Positions 12,500 to 20,642 of a stretch of 64,000 nucleotides of DNA are shown here, in pieces; positions within the stretch are counted from its first letter, which is position 1; each line of letters opens with the position of its first letter. Location of the stretch: NCBI GenBank assembly GCA_035772405.1, contig JAYKKM010000082.1, positions 496,001 through 560,000 of the forward strand. Reading direction: 5' to 3'. The notes below the pieces were generated by a model that was not told the DNA's origin, made no database searches, and saw only the letters and a list, made by a program, of their open reading frames with translations. This DNA comes from Chrysogorgia sp. JL179-B06 (Eukaryota > Cnidaria > Anthozoa > Scleralcyonacea > Chrysogorgiidae). The position numbers were made by a program, and so were the translations under genes.

Positions 12500-12691
12500 A
12501 CTATTTATATAAATTCAATGAATATACATACATAACATTTAATAACATGCTTTTTAAATTATACATGCTGAGAGTGAGAGTTTGAGAGTTGAGTCAGTTG
12601 TTGGTAGTCAGTGGTCAGGTCTGCTGTGATACCGGGGTCATACTTCATGTATGCAAATCATTTTGTACGACTCACCTTGGATATTTTTACA
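12500..12691. promoter_or_regulatory. Probable bidirectional promoter between BRCT and RS genes
   Basis: The 192-bp gap between two divergent start codons. It contains TATA-like AT-rich stretches (12500-12560) and a short GAGAGT-rich tract (12570-12600). Role inferred from position only. Confidence 0.35.
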
Positions 12692-13312
12692 ATGAGCTCA
12701 AGTGGAACCGATACAAATAGTTCTTCGTCTTCAAGTGACAGTGATTGCGAAAAATCAGAGAAGCGAAGTGACAAAGGCAAAGGGAGACATTACTCGAGGT
12801 CTAGAAGTAGCTCACGAGCTAGGAACGAACGCGGCGAACGCCAATCATGCAAATTTCCACGGGAAAGACACAGCAATAGTCATAGTCATAGAAGACGGCG
12901 TCGATCCCGATCGCCAGGAAAAAGTGTACGCTCGGCTTCATCATCGTCCTCCAGAGAACGATGTAGACGAAAAAAGCGGTCGAGATCGCGGTCCCGATCA
13001 CCAAGATCAAGAAAATCGTTTACAAATGAATCGAGAACCAGCAGACGTCAGCGCTCTTTGTCAGCTGATCGCTCACCCGCGAGGCACGAGAGTAGTAATA
13101 TGCGGGGCTTAATACACTCCGTTTGGACCAACACTAGGTGAACTGCAAGTACCTTTCTTTTGTCTTAGCCAAATTAGCATGTTCTTTGAAATAAGCCTTA
13201 ATAATTCATGAGTTATGAATAATCAACCAGCTCGTGTTCCGAAAGGGGTCCGAACCCTAGCCGAGGAAGATAAATAGTCGAGTTGTTGGCGGGAATATTT
13301 CATTTTGGCGCC

Positions 13313-13711
13313 ATGGCTGAGCAAACGATTTGGGATGAATTGCAAAGAAATAATATCGAAATAGACAAAGCTACTTTATGTTTTTATATGAATTCATGTC
13401 TTCGAGAGCATGAGGACTTGTATGAGTATCTTGCCGTTCAAATAAGTGGAGATAACTTACCGAATAATTTACACGATATTTACCAAAAGATGGATGTTGT
13501 GCATTTTGGAAGAATTATCGCTTATTTAACACTAGTGTCGAAAGTTAGCGATTCTTGTGACTCCGAAACAGTTCGAGAAGCTGTGCGTAGAACTGTTGAA
13601 GTTTTTAGATGCGTGGACTTGACAAAATATAAACCGGTGAAGAAACTGTCATGGTTTAGGCGACTGACTTGGCCGGTTTTATTAACGGCGCTGTCGTTAT
13701 GGATGTTGTAA
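13313..13711 (+). CDS. Bcl-2-like membrane-anchored protein, 132 aa (left TIR copy)
   Basis: Starts MAEQTIWDELQ. Residues about 68-85, VVHFGRIIAYLTLVSKV, resemble the BH1 region of the Bcl-2 family (pattern W/F-G-R-hydrophobic-hydrophobic-A). The C-terminus, after a basic patch, is a hydrophobic tail ending WPVLLTALSLWML, like the membrane anchor of Bcl-2 proteins. Bcl-2 family members control mitochondrial cell death, and DNA viruses often carry anti-apoptotic versions. At 132 aa it is shorter than cellular members; BH2 is not clear. The second copy in the right TIR is also open. The assignment rests on motif resemblance, not search. Confidence 0.5.
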   Translation: MAEQTIWDELQRNNIEIDKATLCFYMNSCLREHEDLYEYLAVQISGDNLPNNLHDIYQKMDVVHFGRIIAYLTLVSKVSDSCDSETVREAVRRTVEVFRCVDLTKYKPVKKLSWFRRLTWPVLLTALSLWML

Positions 13712-13864
13712 AGTTGCTAAGGCCTGATTTGATATATTGGTTTTGAATGAGAGCAAGCCATTAAAAAGTCATTAGTCTGCTGTGCTTCAACAACTTTACG
13801 CCTGATTTGAATATTAGTTAATTAGTTTGAATGAGAAAAAACTCATTAAAAGGTCATTAGGTAA

Positions 13865-13900
13865 AGGCGAATGCGTGGGTTCGAATCCAATGAACTTTGT
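13865..13900. promoter_or_regulatory. Pol III B-box-like motif in the TIR
   Basis: GGTTCGAATCC at about 13879-13889 equals the consensus B box/T-loop of tRNA genes. It recurs at about 14361 and, inverted, at about 24090. No complete tRNA cloverleaf or clear A box is visible, so it may be a remnant or coincidence. Confidence 0.25.
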
Positions 13901-14070
13901 GCACGAAAGACCGATACTGCTAAAGAAACGTGGTTCAAATGAAGTTTACGTCTATTCCGATCAGTTCTTTCAAGAGATGCGTGTATCAAATAATTTACTG
14001 ATAAAGACGGCGTAAAATTGCTTTGTGGAGATTGTTGAGGAGAAGGTGTGTGTTTTAGAGTGTTTATATC

Positions 14071-14348
14071 ATGTTGTTCCGTGAAAGATTTTTTCATTTT
14101 ACATCAAACCCTGGTAGAGTGAAGATCATGCCTTACTCCTGTCTTCCTAGACGTCTACCTTATATCACACTTCGAAATATTTTCAGGGCAAGATTGTCAT
14201 TCAGCAATCTGAGTTAGATGGCGGAACAGTATCTCCACGATCTGTATTACAGCACAGAAAGTCCGGCAAGTTTTGGGGGCGTCGATGCTATTTACCGTGT
14301 CGTAAAAAATGACGGGAAATTTAAACTATCGCGAAACGAGATAAAAAC
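14071..14348 (+). pseudogene. Integrase 5' fragment carried in the left Polinton TIR
   Basis: Mirror copy of the beginning of the integrase gene. From the ATG at 14217 it reads into PASFGGVDAIYRVVKNDGKF and stops being similar at the TIR edge. Unlike the right copy it has no frameshift near the start, but it lacks the catalytic domain. It also lacks about 35 bp upstream that the right copy has. Confidence 0.75.
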
Positions 14349-14703
14349 TGCGAATGCGTGGGTTCGAATCCAATGAACTTTGTGCACGAAAGACCGATAC
14401 TGCTAAGAAACGTGGTTCAAATGAAGTTGGGAATGTGAACCATGCGTTATATTAATTTTAGTGACTGCTTTGACTACGAATAATGTGTATTAGTGAATAA
14501 AATGAAATTAAAGTGTATTTTCATCACTTGCCTAAAGTTGATCAGACTTGTTTCAGATAATCGGTTTTTAATGAGTTTCGTCACAATGGCGAGTCGCGCC
14601 AGTCCGGTCTTGTTCTATTGTCTCGCTTGCGAAGATTGTTGTTACTATAGGCAAACATTATAAAAGTAGGGGTTTTCGTGAATATTTAATAGTTGTGTTT
14701 ATT

Positions 14704-15135
14704 ATGACTTTCCAAAGAGATTTGTCTAAACTCTCCATACCTACTGACATTGGAGATTTGCCGGAAAGAATTCTGAACCGCCGTCAAAAGCTGATTGAAC
14801 ATCTATTATTAAAATGTTATGCAGAAGAGGTTTCAATCGTCATTTCTACTTTGGTGTTGGAAAATTGTGAAAGCTGTCATATTAAGAATTCGTCTCAAAG
14901 ACAACACGATTGCCTAATGATGGAAGATGACCAGAAAATGTTGTTGTACTTTGACAGTGCTTTGGAAAAAGTGTCGGAGGCAAAGATTGTCGAAGCTTTC
15001 ATGAACAGTTTACGAAACGTCAGGCCAATTGTGAAAGGTCTTGAACAATTGAAGTATACATGTCAAGACTGGAGAACACTGATTTGCGCGAAGAATAGAG
15101 GACTTATTAAACGCCAGACACTTGCACGCATGTAA
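14704..15135 (+). CDS. Polinton cysteine-motif protein, 143 aa, unknown function
   Basis: ATG at 14704. A possible metal site, CESCHIKNSSQRQHDC, precedes an acidic, helix-rich second half. Position between the TIR and the ATPase fits small accessory proteins of Polintons that carry a similar 'SQRQHDCL' motif; I recall such proteins but cannot name a function. The frame is intact. Confidence 0.55.
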   Translation: MTFQRDLSKLSIPTDIGDLPERILNRRQKLIEHLLLKCYAEEVSIVISTLVLENCESCHIKNSSQRQHDCLMMEDDQKMLLYFDSALEKVSEAKIVEAFMNSLRNVRPIVKGLEQLKYTCQDWRTLICAKNRGLIKRQTLARM

Positions 15136-15194
15136 TAATAATTAACATTCGCAATCGTGTGATAATAATTAACATTGTTATTTGAAATAAAGTT

Positions 15195-15625
15195 GATTGG
15201 AATTATTTGACAAGTTTGGGTCCTTGAGGTGTTTTGAGGTCTCGTGGAGTGTTTTGGGGGCGCTAGGGGGTGTTCGCAGGGTGATGAGGGCGGGTGGAGT
15301 GTTTCCGGGGTGTTTGGGGTGTTTGGGGTATTTTGGGGGTCTCGTGGAGTGTTTTGGGGGGCGCTAGGGGGTGATGAGGGCGGGTGGAGTGTTTCCGGTG
15401 TGTTTGGGGGAACATTTGGATCCTTGGGGTGTTTTGGGGGTCTCGTGGAGTGTTTTGGGGGCGCTAGGGGGTGCTCACAGCGGGTGGAGTGTTTCCGGGG
15501 TGTTTGGGGGTACATTTGGGTCTTGGGGTGTTTTGGGTGTGTGTTTGGTGTTGCGGGGTATTTGGGGTGCATTCGGGGTGTTCGTAGGGAGATGCGGGCG
15601 TTTGGGGTATTTTCGGGGTGATCAG
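15195..15625. repeat. G-rich minisatellite inside the Polinton
   Basis: Runs of GGGG(G) separated by TGTTT, with recurring 'gtctcgtggagtgttttggg' and 'gcgggtggagtgtttccgg' blocks at about 15240, 15290, 15340, 15380, 15440 and 15480. Strongly strand-asymmetric; G-quadruplex formation is plausible. The long frames through it (Pro-rich on minus, Gly/Val/Phe-rich on plus) look like by-products of the repeat. Confidence 0.85.
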
Positions 15626-15673
15626 ATTAGGTATCTTATAAAATTAAAATTATTGAGAAAATAGTTCCATTTC

Positions 15674-16513
15674 ATGTTCAGTCGTGAGTCAGAGAACATG
15701 TCTCATCAGTGTGGCATATGTGGAAACACTTTGTCAAGAAAAGAACACCTTCGCCGCCATATGAACAACGTTCATGGTAAAAAGACCCCCTCTCAACCAA
15801 TCTCTTCCGTTGGATCATTCGTCACATCAAGTAATAACGCTAACCATCAGAAATTATTTCATTCTGAAGTCACAGACAAGCAACCGGATATGGCTTCCTA
15901 TGATAGAACAACGATACATCTCCCGTTTACTAGTGCTGTATCAAACTCACTAAACTTAAACCAAAGCCGAACGTATTCCATTCAGTTAACACACCCGTTT
16001 GGACTTATGGTCTCTGGAGGAACCAAGACAGGAAAAACAACGTTTGTCAAAACATTGTTAGCCAACGCTCAAGTGATGATCGATCCTCCACCTGAAAATA
16101 TTGTTTACTTTTATTCCGAATATCAGGAATCCTTTGCTCAAATAGAGACCCTAGTTTCCGGTATTCAGTTTGTTCAAGGTTTACCTGATTCCATGTTGGA
16201 TTCTATTGATCCCAAGATAAGGAATTTATTTATCATTGACGACATGATGGGGGAAAAGGATGCTATCATTGCTAAATTATTTACGAAAAAGTCGCATCAT
16301 AGAAACCTCAGTGTCATCTATATCGTACAGAATATGTTTCATCAAAGCAAAGATCATCGAACTATATCTCTTAACGCCAGTTATCTGGTTCTAACTAAGA
16401 ACGTCCGTGATGCCAGCCAAGTGATCCACCTAGCCAAAGCAATACCAAATTTTTCCAGCAAGCTTACCAGATGGCAACAAAAGAGCCGTATTCTTACATA
16501 TTTGTCGACCTAA
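15674..16513 (+). CDS. Polinton genome-packaging ATPase with N-terminal C2H2 finger, 279 aa
   Basis: FtsK/HerA-type ATPases of this family pump DNA into capsids. Residues about 13-36 form a C2H2 zinc finger (CGICGNTLSRKEHLRRHMNN, then VH). Walker A is GGTKTGKTT near residue 117 and Walker B is LFIIDDMMG near residue 189. The frame is intact. It heads the plus-strand block and is followed by the pX-like gene about 115 bp downstream. Other Polinton ATPases have related length; the finger may help bind DNA (inference). Confidence 0.85.
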   Translation: MFSRESENMSHQCGICGNTLSRKEHLRRHMNNVHGKKTPSQPISSVGSFVTSSNNANHQKLFHSEVTDKQPDMASYDRTTIHLPFTSAVSNSLNLNQSRTYSIQLTHPFGLMVSGGTKTGKTTFVKTLLANAQVMIDPPPENIVYFYSEYQESFAQIETLVSGIQFVQGLPDSMLDSIDPKIRNLFIIDDMMGEKDAIIAKLFTKKSHHRNLSVIYIVQNMFHQSKDHRTISLNASYLVLTKNVRDASQVIHLAKAIPNFSSKLTRWQQKSRILTYLST

Positions 16514-16628
16514 CGCCATGTCCTGACGAAATACGACTTCGATCAGGAATCTTCCCGACAGACACTCATTACGTCTACCAACCTCGCGTATAAAAACATA
16601 CTGCTGTCAAACGTGTATTCATTTGAGG

Positions 16629-16958
16629 ATGTCCCGCCGTGTGAGAAGGAACTACGATGTTTTAAAAGTATTGACAAAGTGTAAACCTTCCATGCGAAAA
16701 GCGATCATAAAAGCTGCAGATACAGATTTATTGGAAGCCATAACCGAGTGCCTATTGAACATTTGCCGTGAAACGAGTAAAATCAGTCCAAAAACATATA
16801 AAAAGCTTACACCATACTCAGATCACATTGAGGCTGTTGCTGATAAGAGAAACCCGATCACGAAAAGAAGGAGAGTTATTCTACAAAAAGGAGACGGATT
16901 CTTACCTTTTCTACTCGCTCCTGTCTTAGAACAATTAGCGAGCTTCCTAACCAAATAA
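16629..16958 (+). CDS. Polinton pX-like small basic protein, 109 aa
   Basis: ATG at 16629. Basic N-terminal half (SRRVRRNYD) and a conserved tail with KRRRVILQKGDGFLPFLLAP followed by a hydrophobic stretch, as in small virion proteins of Polintons compared with adenoviral core or membrane-active proteins. The stop overlaps the next start (TAATG at 16956-16960), suggesting coupled expression. Confidence 0.65.
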   Translation: MSRRVRRNYDVLKVLTKCKPSMRKAIIKAADTDLLEAITECLLNICRETSKISPKTYKKLTPYSDHIEAVADKRNPITKRRRVILQKGDGFLPFLLAPVLEQLASFLTK

Positions 16959-17568
16959 TGGAGCATGTCAAAAGACTGGTTCTGGTCCCTGAACACATGG
17001 CTAAGTGAACCAGTTGGACTCGGAAATAGACAATTTGCTGCAACGTCAAGATATAACACAAGACGATAAAGTGAAGTTGTATAATCAGACCTTTCAACGC
17101 TATCTCAATTATTATGACAAACGAATGCATCGGCCTGTTCCTGTAAGTGTCGTCCCTTCTCAACCTATCGCAGCAGAAGAAACAGACCCCGAACCTTCAA
17201 CAGAGACAACGCCTGAACCACCTGGAGAAATCGAAAGTGATATCATAGAAAGTGTACCATCCACGATGAAATCAAGAGCTGTACAACTGATAAAGAAGAT
17301 AAAAGCAAACAAAGGTGTGGTTGGTTGGAACGATCAAGGGCAGATGGTTTTTGAAGGAAGAACTATTCCGGGTACTAACGTCATTGATTTGGTCAACGAT
17401 ACTCTGCGCCAAAGAGAGAATTTCAACCCTGCAGGATGGCAACTGTTCTCAAAAGCGTTAGGACGTTTGAATGTACCCGAAGGAATCGTAAGAAACGAAG
17501 AGCGTCTACATTTGGTGAAACCAAGAAAGAAACGTAGAAACAAAAGTCCATATAAATGGCATTCATAA
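16958..17568 (+). pseudogene. Polinton capsid-associated protein, frameshifted near its start
   Basis: The likely start is the ATG overlapping the previous stop, giving MEHVKRLVLVPEHMAK and then a TGA at about 17003. The continuation LDSEIDNLLQRQDIT is open in another frame, so one base was lost near 17003. The remaining 185 residues have a Pro/Glu/Thr-rich linker, then GVVGWNDQGQMVFEG and DLVNDTLRQRENFNPAGWQL, a conserved Polinton module with a basic tail. Function in the virion is unknown to me. Confidence 0.6.
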
Positions 17569-17632
17569 TCTTTTTGTAAACATTTTATTGAATAAATATT
17601 TTTACAATTACAACGTGGTTTTTTTTTAATTC

Positions 17633-18094
17633 TTACGTAAAATACCATTTATGTATAAAATCACGAACTAATGTATCGTTCCACTCCTTTTGATCAGTAA
17701 ACATACTAGCAATAGTTGACATGGGAATATTTCTACTACGATGTAAAGCATAAAATAAACAGTATTGTCCACACACACGAGACCACGGTGACTGTAAAGT
17801 CTTTTCATTCCAAGTAAATGTACTGCTATGATCTTGTAGAAAGGTTTAAAAGTTTCTGCTGTAAAATTCTGGGCTTTGTGCATAGGAGTCGAAGAATTCT
17901 CCTTTTCCATCCGATGTGACGTAAACAGCTACCCAGTGTGTACCAGGTCCATCGCTTGGATCCACGTTTATAATAAAACCTCTAGGTCTTTTCTGTATCT
18001 GACTTGGTAAACTATCCGAGGGTAAAACATCTGTAAACACTGATTTGGTATATGGGTCACTTTGTAAGACACGTAGCAGTTGACGTGTGTTCAT
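17633..18094 (-). pseudogene. Polinton adenain-like cysteine protease, one frameshift
   Basis: Maturation protease of the C5/ULP1 fold that processes capsid proteins. From ATG 18094: GTHWVAVYV holds the catalytic His, FFDSYAQ the acidic partner, and (after a frame change near 17850) VCGQYCLFYAL the nucleophile cysteine. All catalytic positions remain recognisable, but the frameshift separates His/Asp from Cys. It is the first gene of the minus-strand block in reverse order, tail-to-tail with the plus-strand block. Confidence 0.8.
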
Positions 18095-18095
18095 T

Positions 18096-19249
18096 TTAGC
18101 TTCTGAAGTCACTTAGCACGTTACGGCTGGCATCAATCTCGATAAGATTTTGAAATTCTCCAAGCACCACGATATTTATAGCCCCAGTTAGAGCCGTACC
18201 GAACTTGCATTCCAGGGAGACGTTGCCATCCCTGATAGGTTGAAAATGATCTCCAACACATAGATCAGCTGTTAAATCAAACACGTACAGGGTATATACA
18301 TTTGCATACTCGTCTCGAGTAATACCGTTGCCTTGATTCTGAAACATCTTGTTGGTACCAGCATACATCGTTTGGAATGCTGAAACATAGTTGGTCCCGG
18401 CTGCTCCGGCAAACTTTAGGTGAAGTGGTTTGCCAGGCCGGTGTTCTCCATTCACTGATAATGCAAGAAATGTTGTGTCGTAGTTCTTAAAATTGAAAGG
18501 ATTCTTGTTATAAACTCCGTTGTAAGCATCTGCATCCACCATCCCAATCACAACTCTATCGGGAAGAAGTCCTTGGAATATATTCTTTTGATCTCCAGAC
18601 ATGTTTCCCGTTGGTACGGAGAACACTTTGCAGTTTACACGATTGATAGGGTATTTGGCTGTGATATGTTGAAGGGCCTGTGTATGACCTATCATTGTAG
18701 TGGACGAAACGTTAACACGGCGAGCGCGAAACACGCATTCTTCCAGAACCACTTTAAAACCAGGAGCTTCTGCTGATGAAACCAGGCAAAAGGGAGCTCT
18801 TGATCTCACTAGCTTGAGCTTGATCGGAACAGCACCAAGAATATATCGTTCTTGCGCGAACAGATCCGAATGAATTCTTCCTTCCATCGCCACAGACTTG
18901 CTTAGGCTTGTATGCGCGTGACGTTCCTTTAATCCTTTGTTTGCATCGGCAACTTCTGCTAGTGGATTGACGGACCCACTTGGGCGGTGTCAGGTAAGTT
19001 AGTTCCATCTCCATTCGTTATCTTTGATTTTACGTGAAGGTAACTGTTCGCCAGATCGGTGTAGACATCAGAATTTACAGCACAGAGAAACTCGATAGTG
19101 TCCGAAGTTCCAATGCTAGAAAGAGGATCGATGTCTTCCCAAAATCCTTTATTCATTTCAACTTGAGTGTCAGGAACAGAAAATAAGTCCAGTTCAGATT
19201 TTCCACAGGAACAGGAATCTTTATGTAAAGTCTCGTAGCCTTGTGCCAT
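18096..19249 (-). pseudogene. Polinton major capsid protein, frameshifted
   Basis: Double jelly-roll type capsid gene. The N-terminal part (19249-18960) starts MAQGYETLHKDSCSCGKSEL with LDLFSVPDTQ; the rest (18893-18096) includes GRIHSDLFAQ and INIVVLGEFQNLIEID near the end. A frame change between about 18960 and 18895 separates them. The start and end are otherwise complete, about 380 residues, shorter than many Polinton capsids but similar to animal forms. Identification is by recognised family motifs. Confidence 0.75.
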
Positions 19250-19251
19250 GA

Positions 19252-19698
19252 TTATTTAAGAAAAGTAGGTTTTTCTTGAGATGTTTTCCGCCTCTTGGTC
19301 TGTGAACGACTGGTAGATTTCGATGAGGCATTGGTTTTTATGGGTGCCTTGCGTTTGCGACCACCTCCTGATTGGTTACTCATCAGTTGTTTAGCACCCT
19401 GCCGAGCTATATCTTTGACGACTGCGACACCACGACCTTTGACAGCTTGCTTCACATTTTTCCCGGCCAGAACATCTTGACCGACATCTGTCGCCGCTTG
19501 CAGAGCTCTCCTTCCAATCGCTTGTGCTCCTCGTTTCACCAGAGGTATTGCATATCGGGCAATACTTTTAAAGAAACTTCCAATGCCGTAGCCTCTTTGA
19601 ATCCGTGCACCTCTAAAACCAGAAAGACTTCCACCTCATTGTCCTCGTAAATAATATTGTTGAAACTGCTCTGCATCTGGAACGATTCTAGCTTTCAT
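19252..19698 (-). pseudogene. Polinton core/DNA-condensing protein, one nonsense codon
   Basis: ATG at 19698. After about 20 residues an in-frame TGA (about 19637) interrupts; the same frame then continues through a Gly/Arg-rich segment and alanine-rich helices (RRALQAATDVGQDVLAG) to a Lys/Arg/Ser/Thr-rich nuclear-localisation-like tail (KRRKTSQEK). The charge pattern resembles core proteins that bind packaged DNA. Three bases separate it from the capsid start. Confidence 0.6.
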
Positions 19699-19700
19699 CT

Positions 19701-20456
19701 TTAAATAAAATACGGTGATCTGCTCTGTCTAAAGTGAAGTGTCACGATGGACTTCCCGAAACCAAATGACACGTTTTCGTTTTTGTCGTCCTTTATATCT
19801 ATTTCTATCATCTCGAATGATTTCACCTTCAGGGGGACGTATTGTAAGTTGCGAAAACTAACGTTAACATTTTCCCCGTATTTTCCTTTCGTATTCACAA
19901 TTCGTAGAAGAGGCACTTTGACGTCGCCGACAAATTGTGCATCCACCACATTTGTGTAGAGGTAAATAGATGCAAAAGCCGCGTTTATATCTGCTACATA
20001 GGGACTCGTTGTTTTCTTCGTAATCACTGTATCCTGTTCGAATCCTAAAGCTGTTGCGATATCACCCGAGAACCATACCATTGCGCCTTTTTTCACATCG
20101 ACTCTCACTTTGAGCGTATTTTTATTATATGTAAACTTGATCTTAGCTTGTCCTTCTTTCGTCATGCAACGGTTTAAATCTTTAACCAGGTTTGTAACAC
20201 CGTTGTATTGTGTGCCTTGAATGATGCCCACTTCATCTGGACCTGTGCCAATGATGTTGTAGAGAAAGGTTTGCTGATTGCCTTCGCGTATCGTGCTCCA
20301 TGTATGAGGATAATTAAACTCGGAAAGGGCTACTTCCCAGTCCCCTGTCAGCTCTAACGTTTCGGCTAGCTTCACTTTAAAATTCGCTACCGTATTCTCA
20401 GGGAAATATTTCATAGAACTATTACTTGGGAGTGTCAGATAAAACTGTGTTGCCAT
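19701..20456 (-). CDS. Polinton minor capsid (penton-like) protein, 251 aa
   Basis: ATG at 20456 gives MATQFYLTLPSNSSMKYFPE; the upstream in-frame codons are not needed. FKVKLAETLELTGDWEVALS and the following FNYPHTW are typical of the single jelly-roll vertex protein of Polintons and adintovirus-like elements. The frame is intact for its full length. Only two bases separate its stop from the next start. Confidence 0.75.
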   Translation of the reverse strand: MATQFYLTLPSNSSMKYFPENTVANFKVKLAETLELTGDWEVALSEFNYPHTWSTIREGNQQTFLYNIIGTGPDEVGIIQGTQYNGVTNLVKDLNRCMTKEGQAKIKFTYNKNTLKVRVDVKKGAMVWFSGDIATALGFEQDTVITKKTTSPYVADINAAFASIYLYTNVVDAQFVGDVKVPLLRIVNTKGKYGENVNVSFRNLQYVPLKVKSFEMIEIDIKDDKNENVSFGFGKSIVTLHFRQSRSPYFI

Positions 20457-20642
20457 CTCGATGAGTAAGACACAAATGAACACAAGTTATAAGATTCGCA
20501 CACTTTTATTTCGAAATATGTTTTACATTATCAGCCGGTACCCAAGAATTAAAATCATTTGAGTAACCTAACCATTTTACAAGATATTCTTTGCGTTTAC
20601 CACGCATGCGAGACTTAATCACATTTTCTACTCTAAAAATAT

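Larger units (their letters stand above)
13091..14348. repeat. Polinton left terminal inverted repeat
   Basis: Pairs with 23597-24853 with small indels. It contains a whole Bcl-2-like gene and the first ~40 codons of the integrase. Just inside it (14350-14440) an 80-bp segment from 13869-13950 ('gcgaatgcgtgggttcgaat') is repeated directly. Confidence 0.9.

Noticed and set aside
13865..13950. tRNA gene in the Polinton TIR
   Set aside because: Only the B-box/T-loop is present; no cloverleaf could be drawn.
15063..15664. Proline-rich (minus) and glycine/valine/phenylalanine-rich (plus) frames of 97-169 residues
   Set aside because: Both arise from the G-rich minisatellite and have no independent support.
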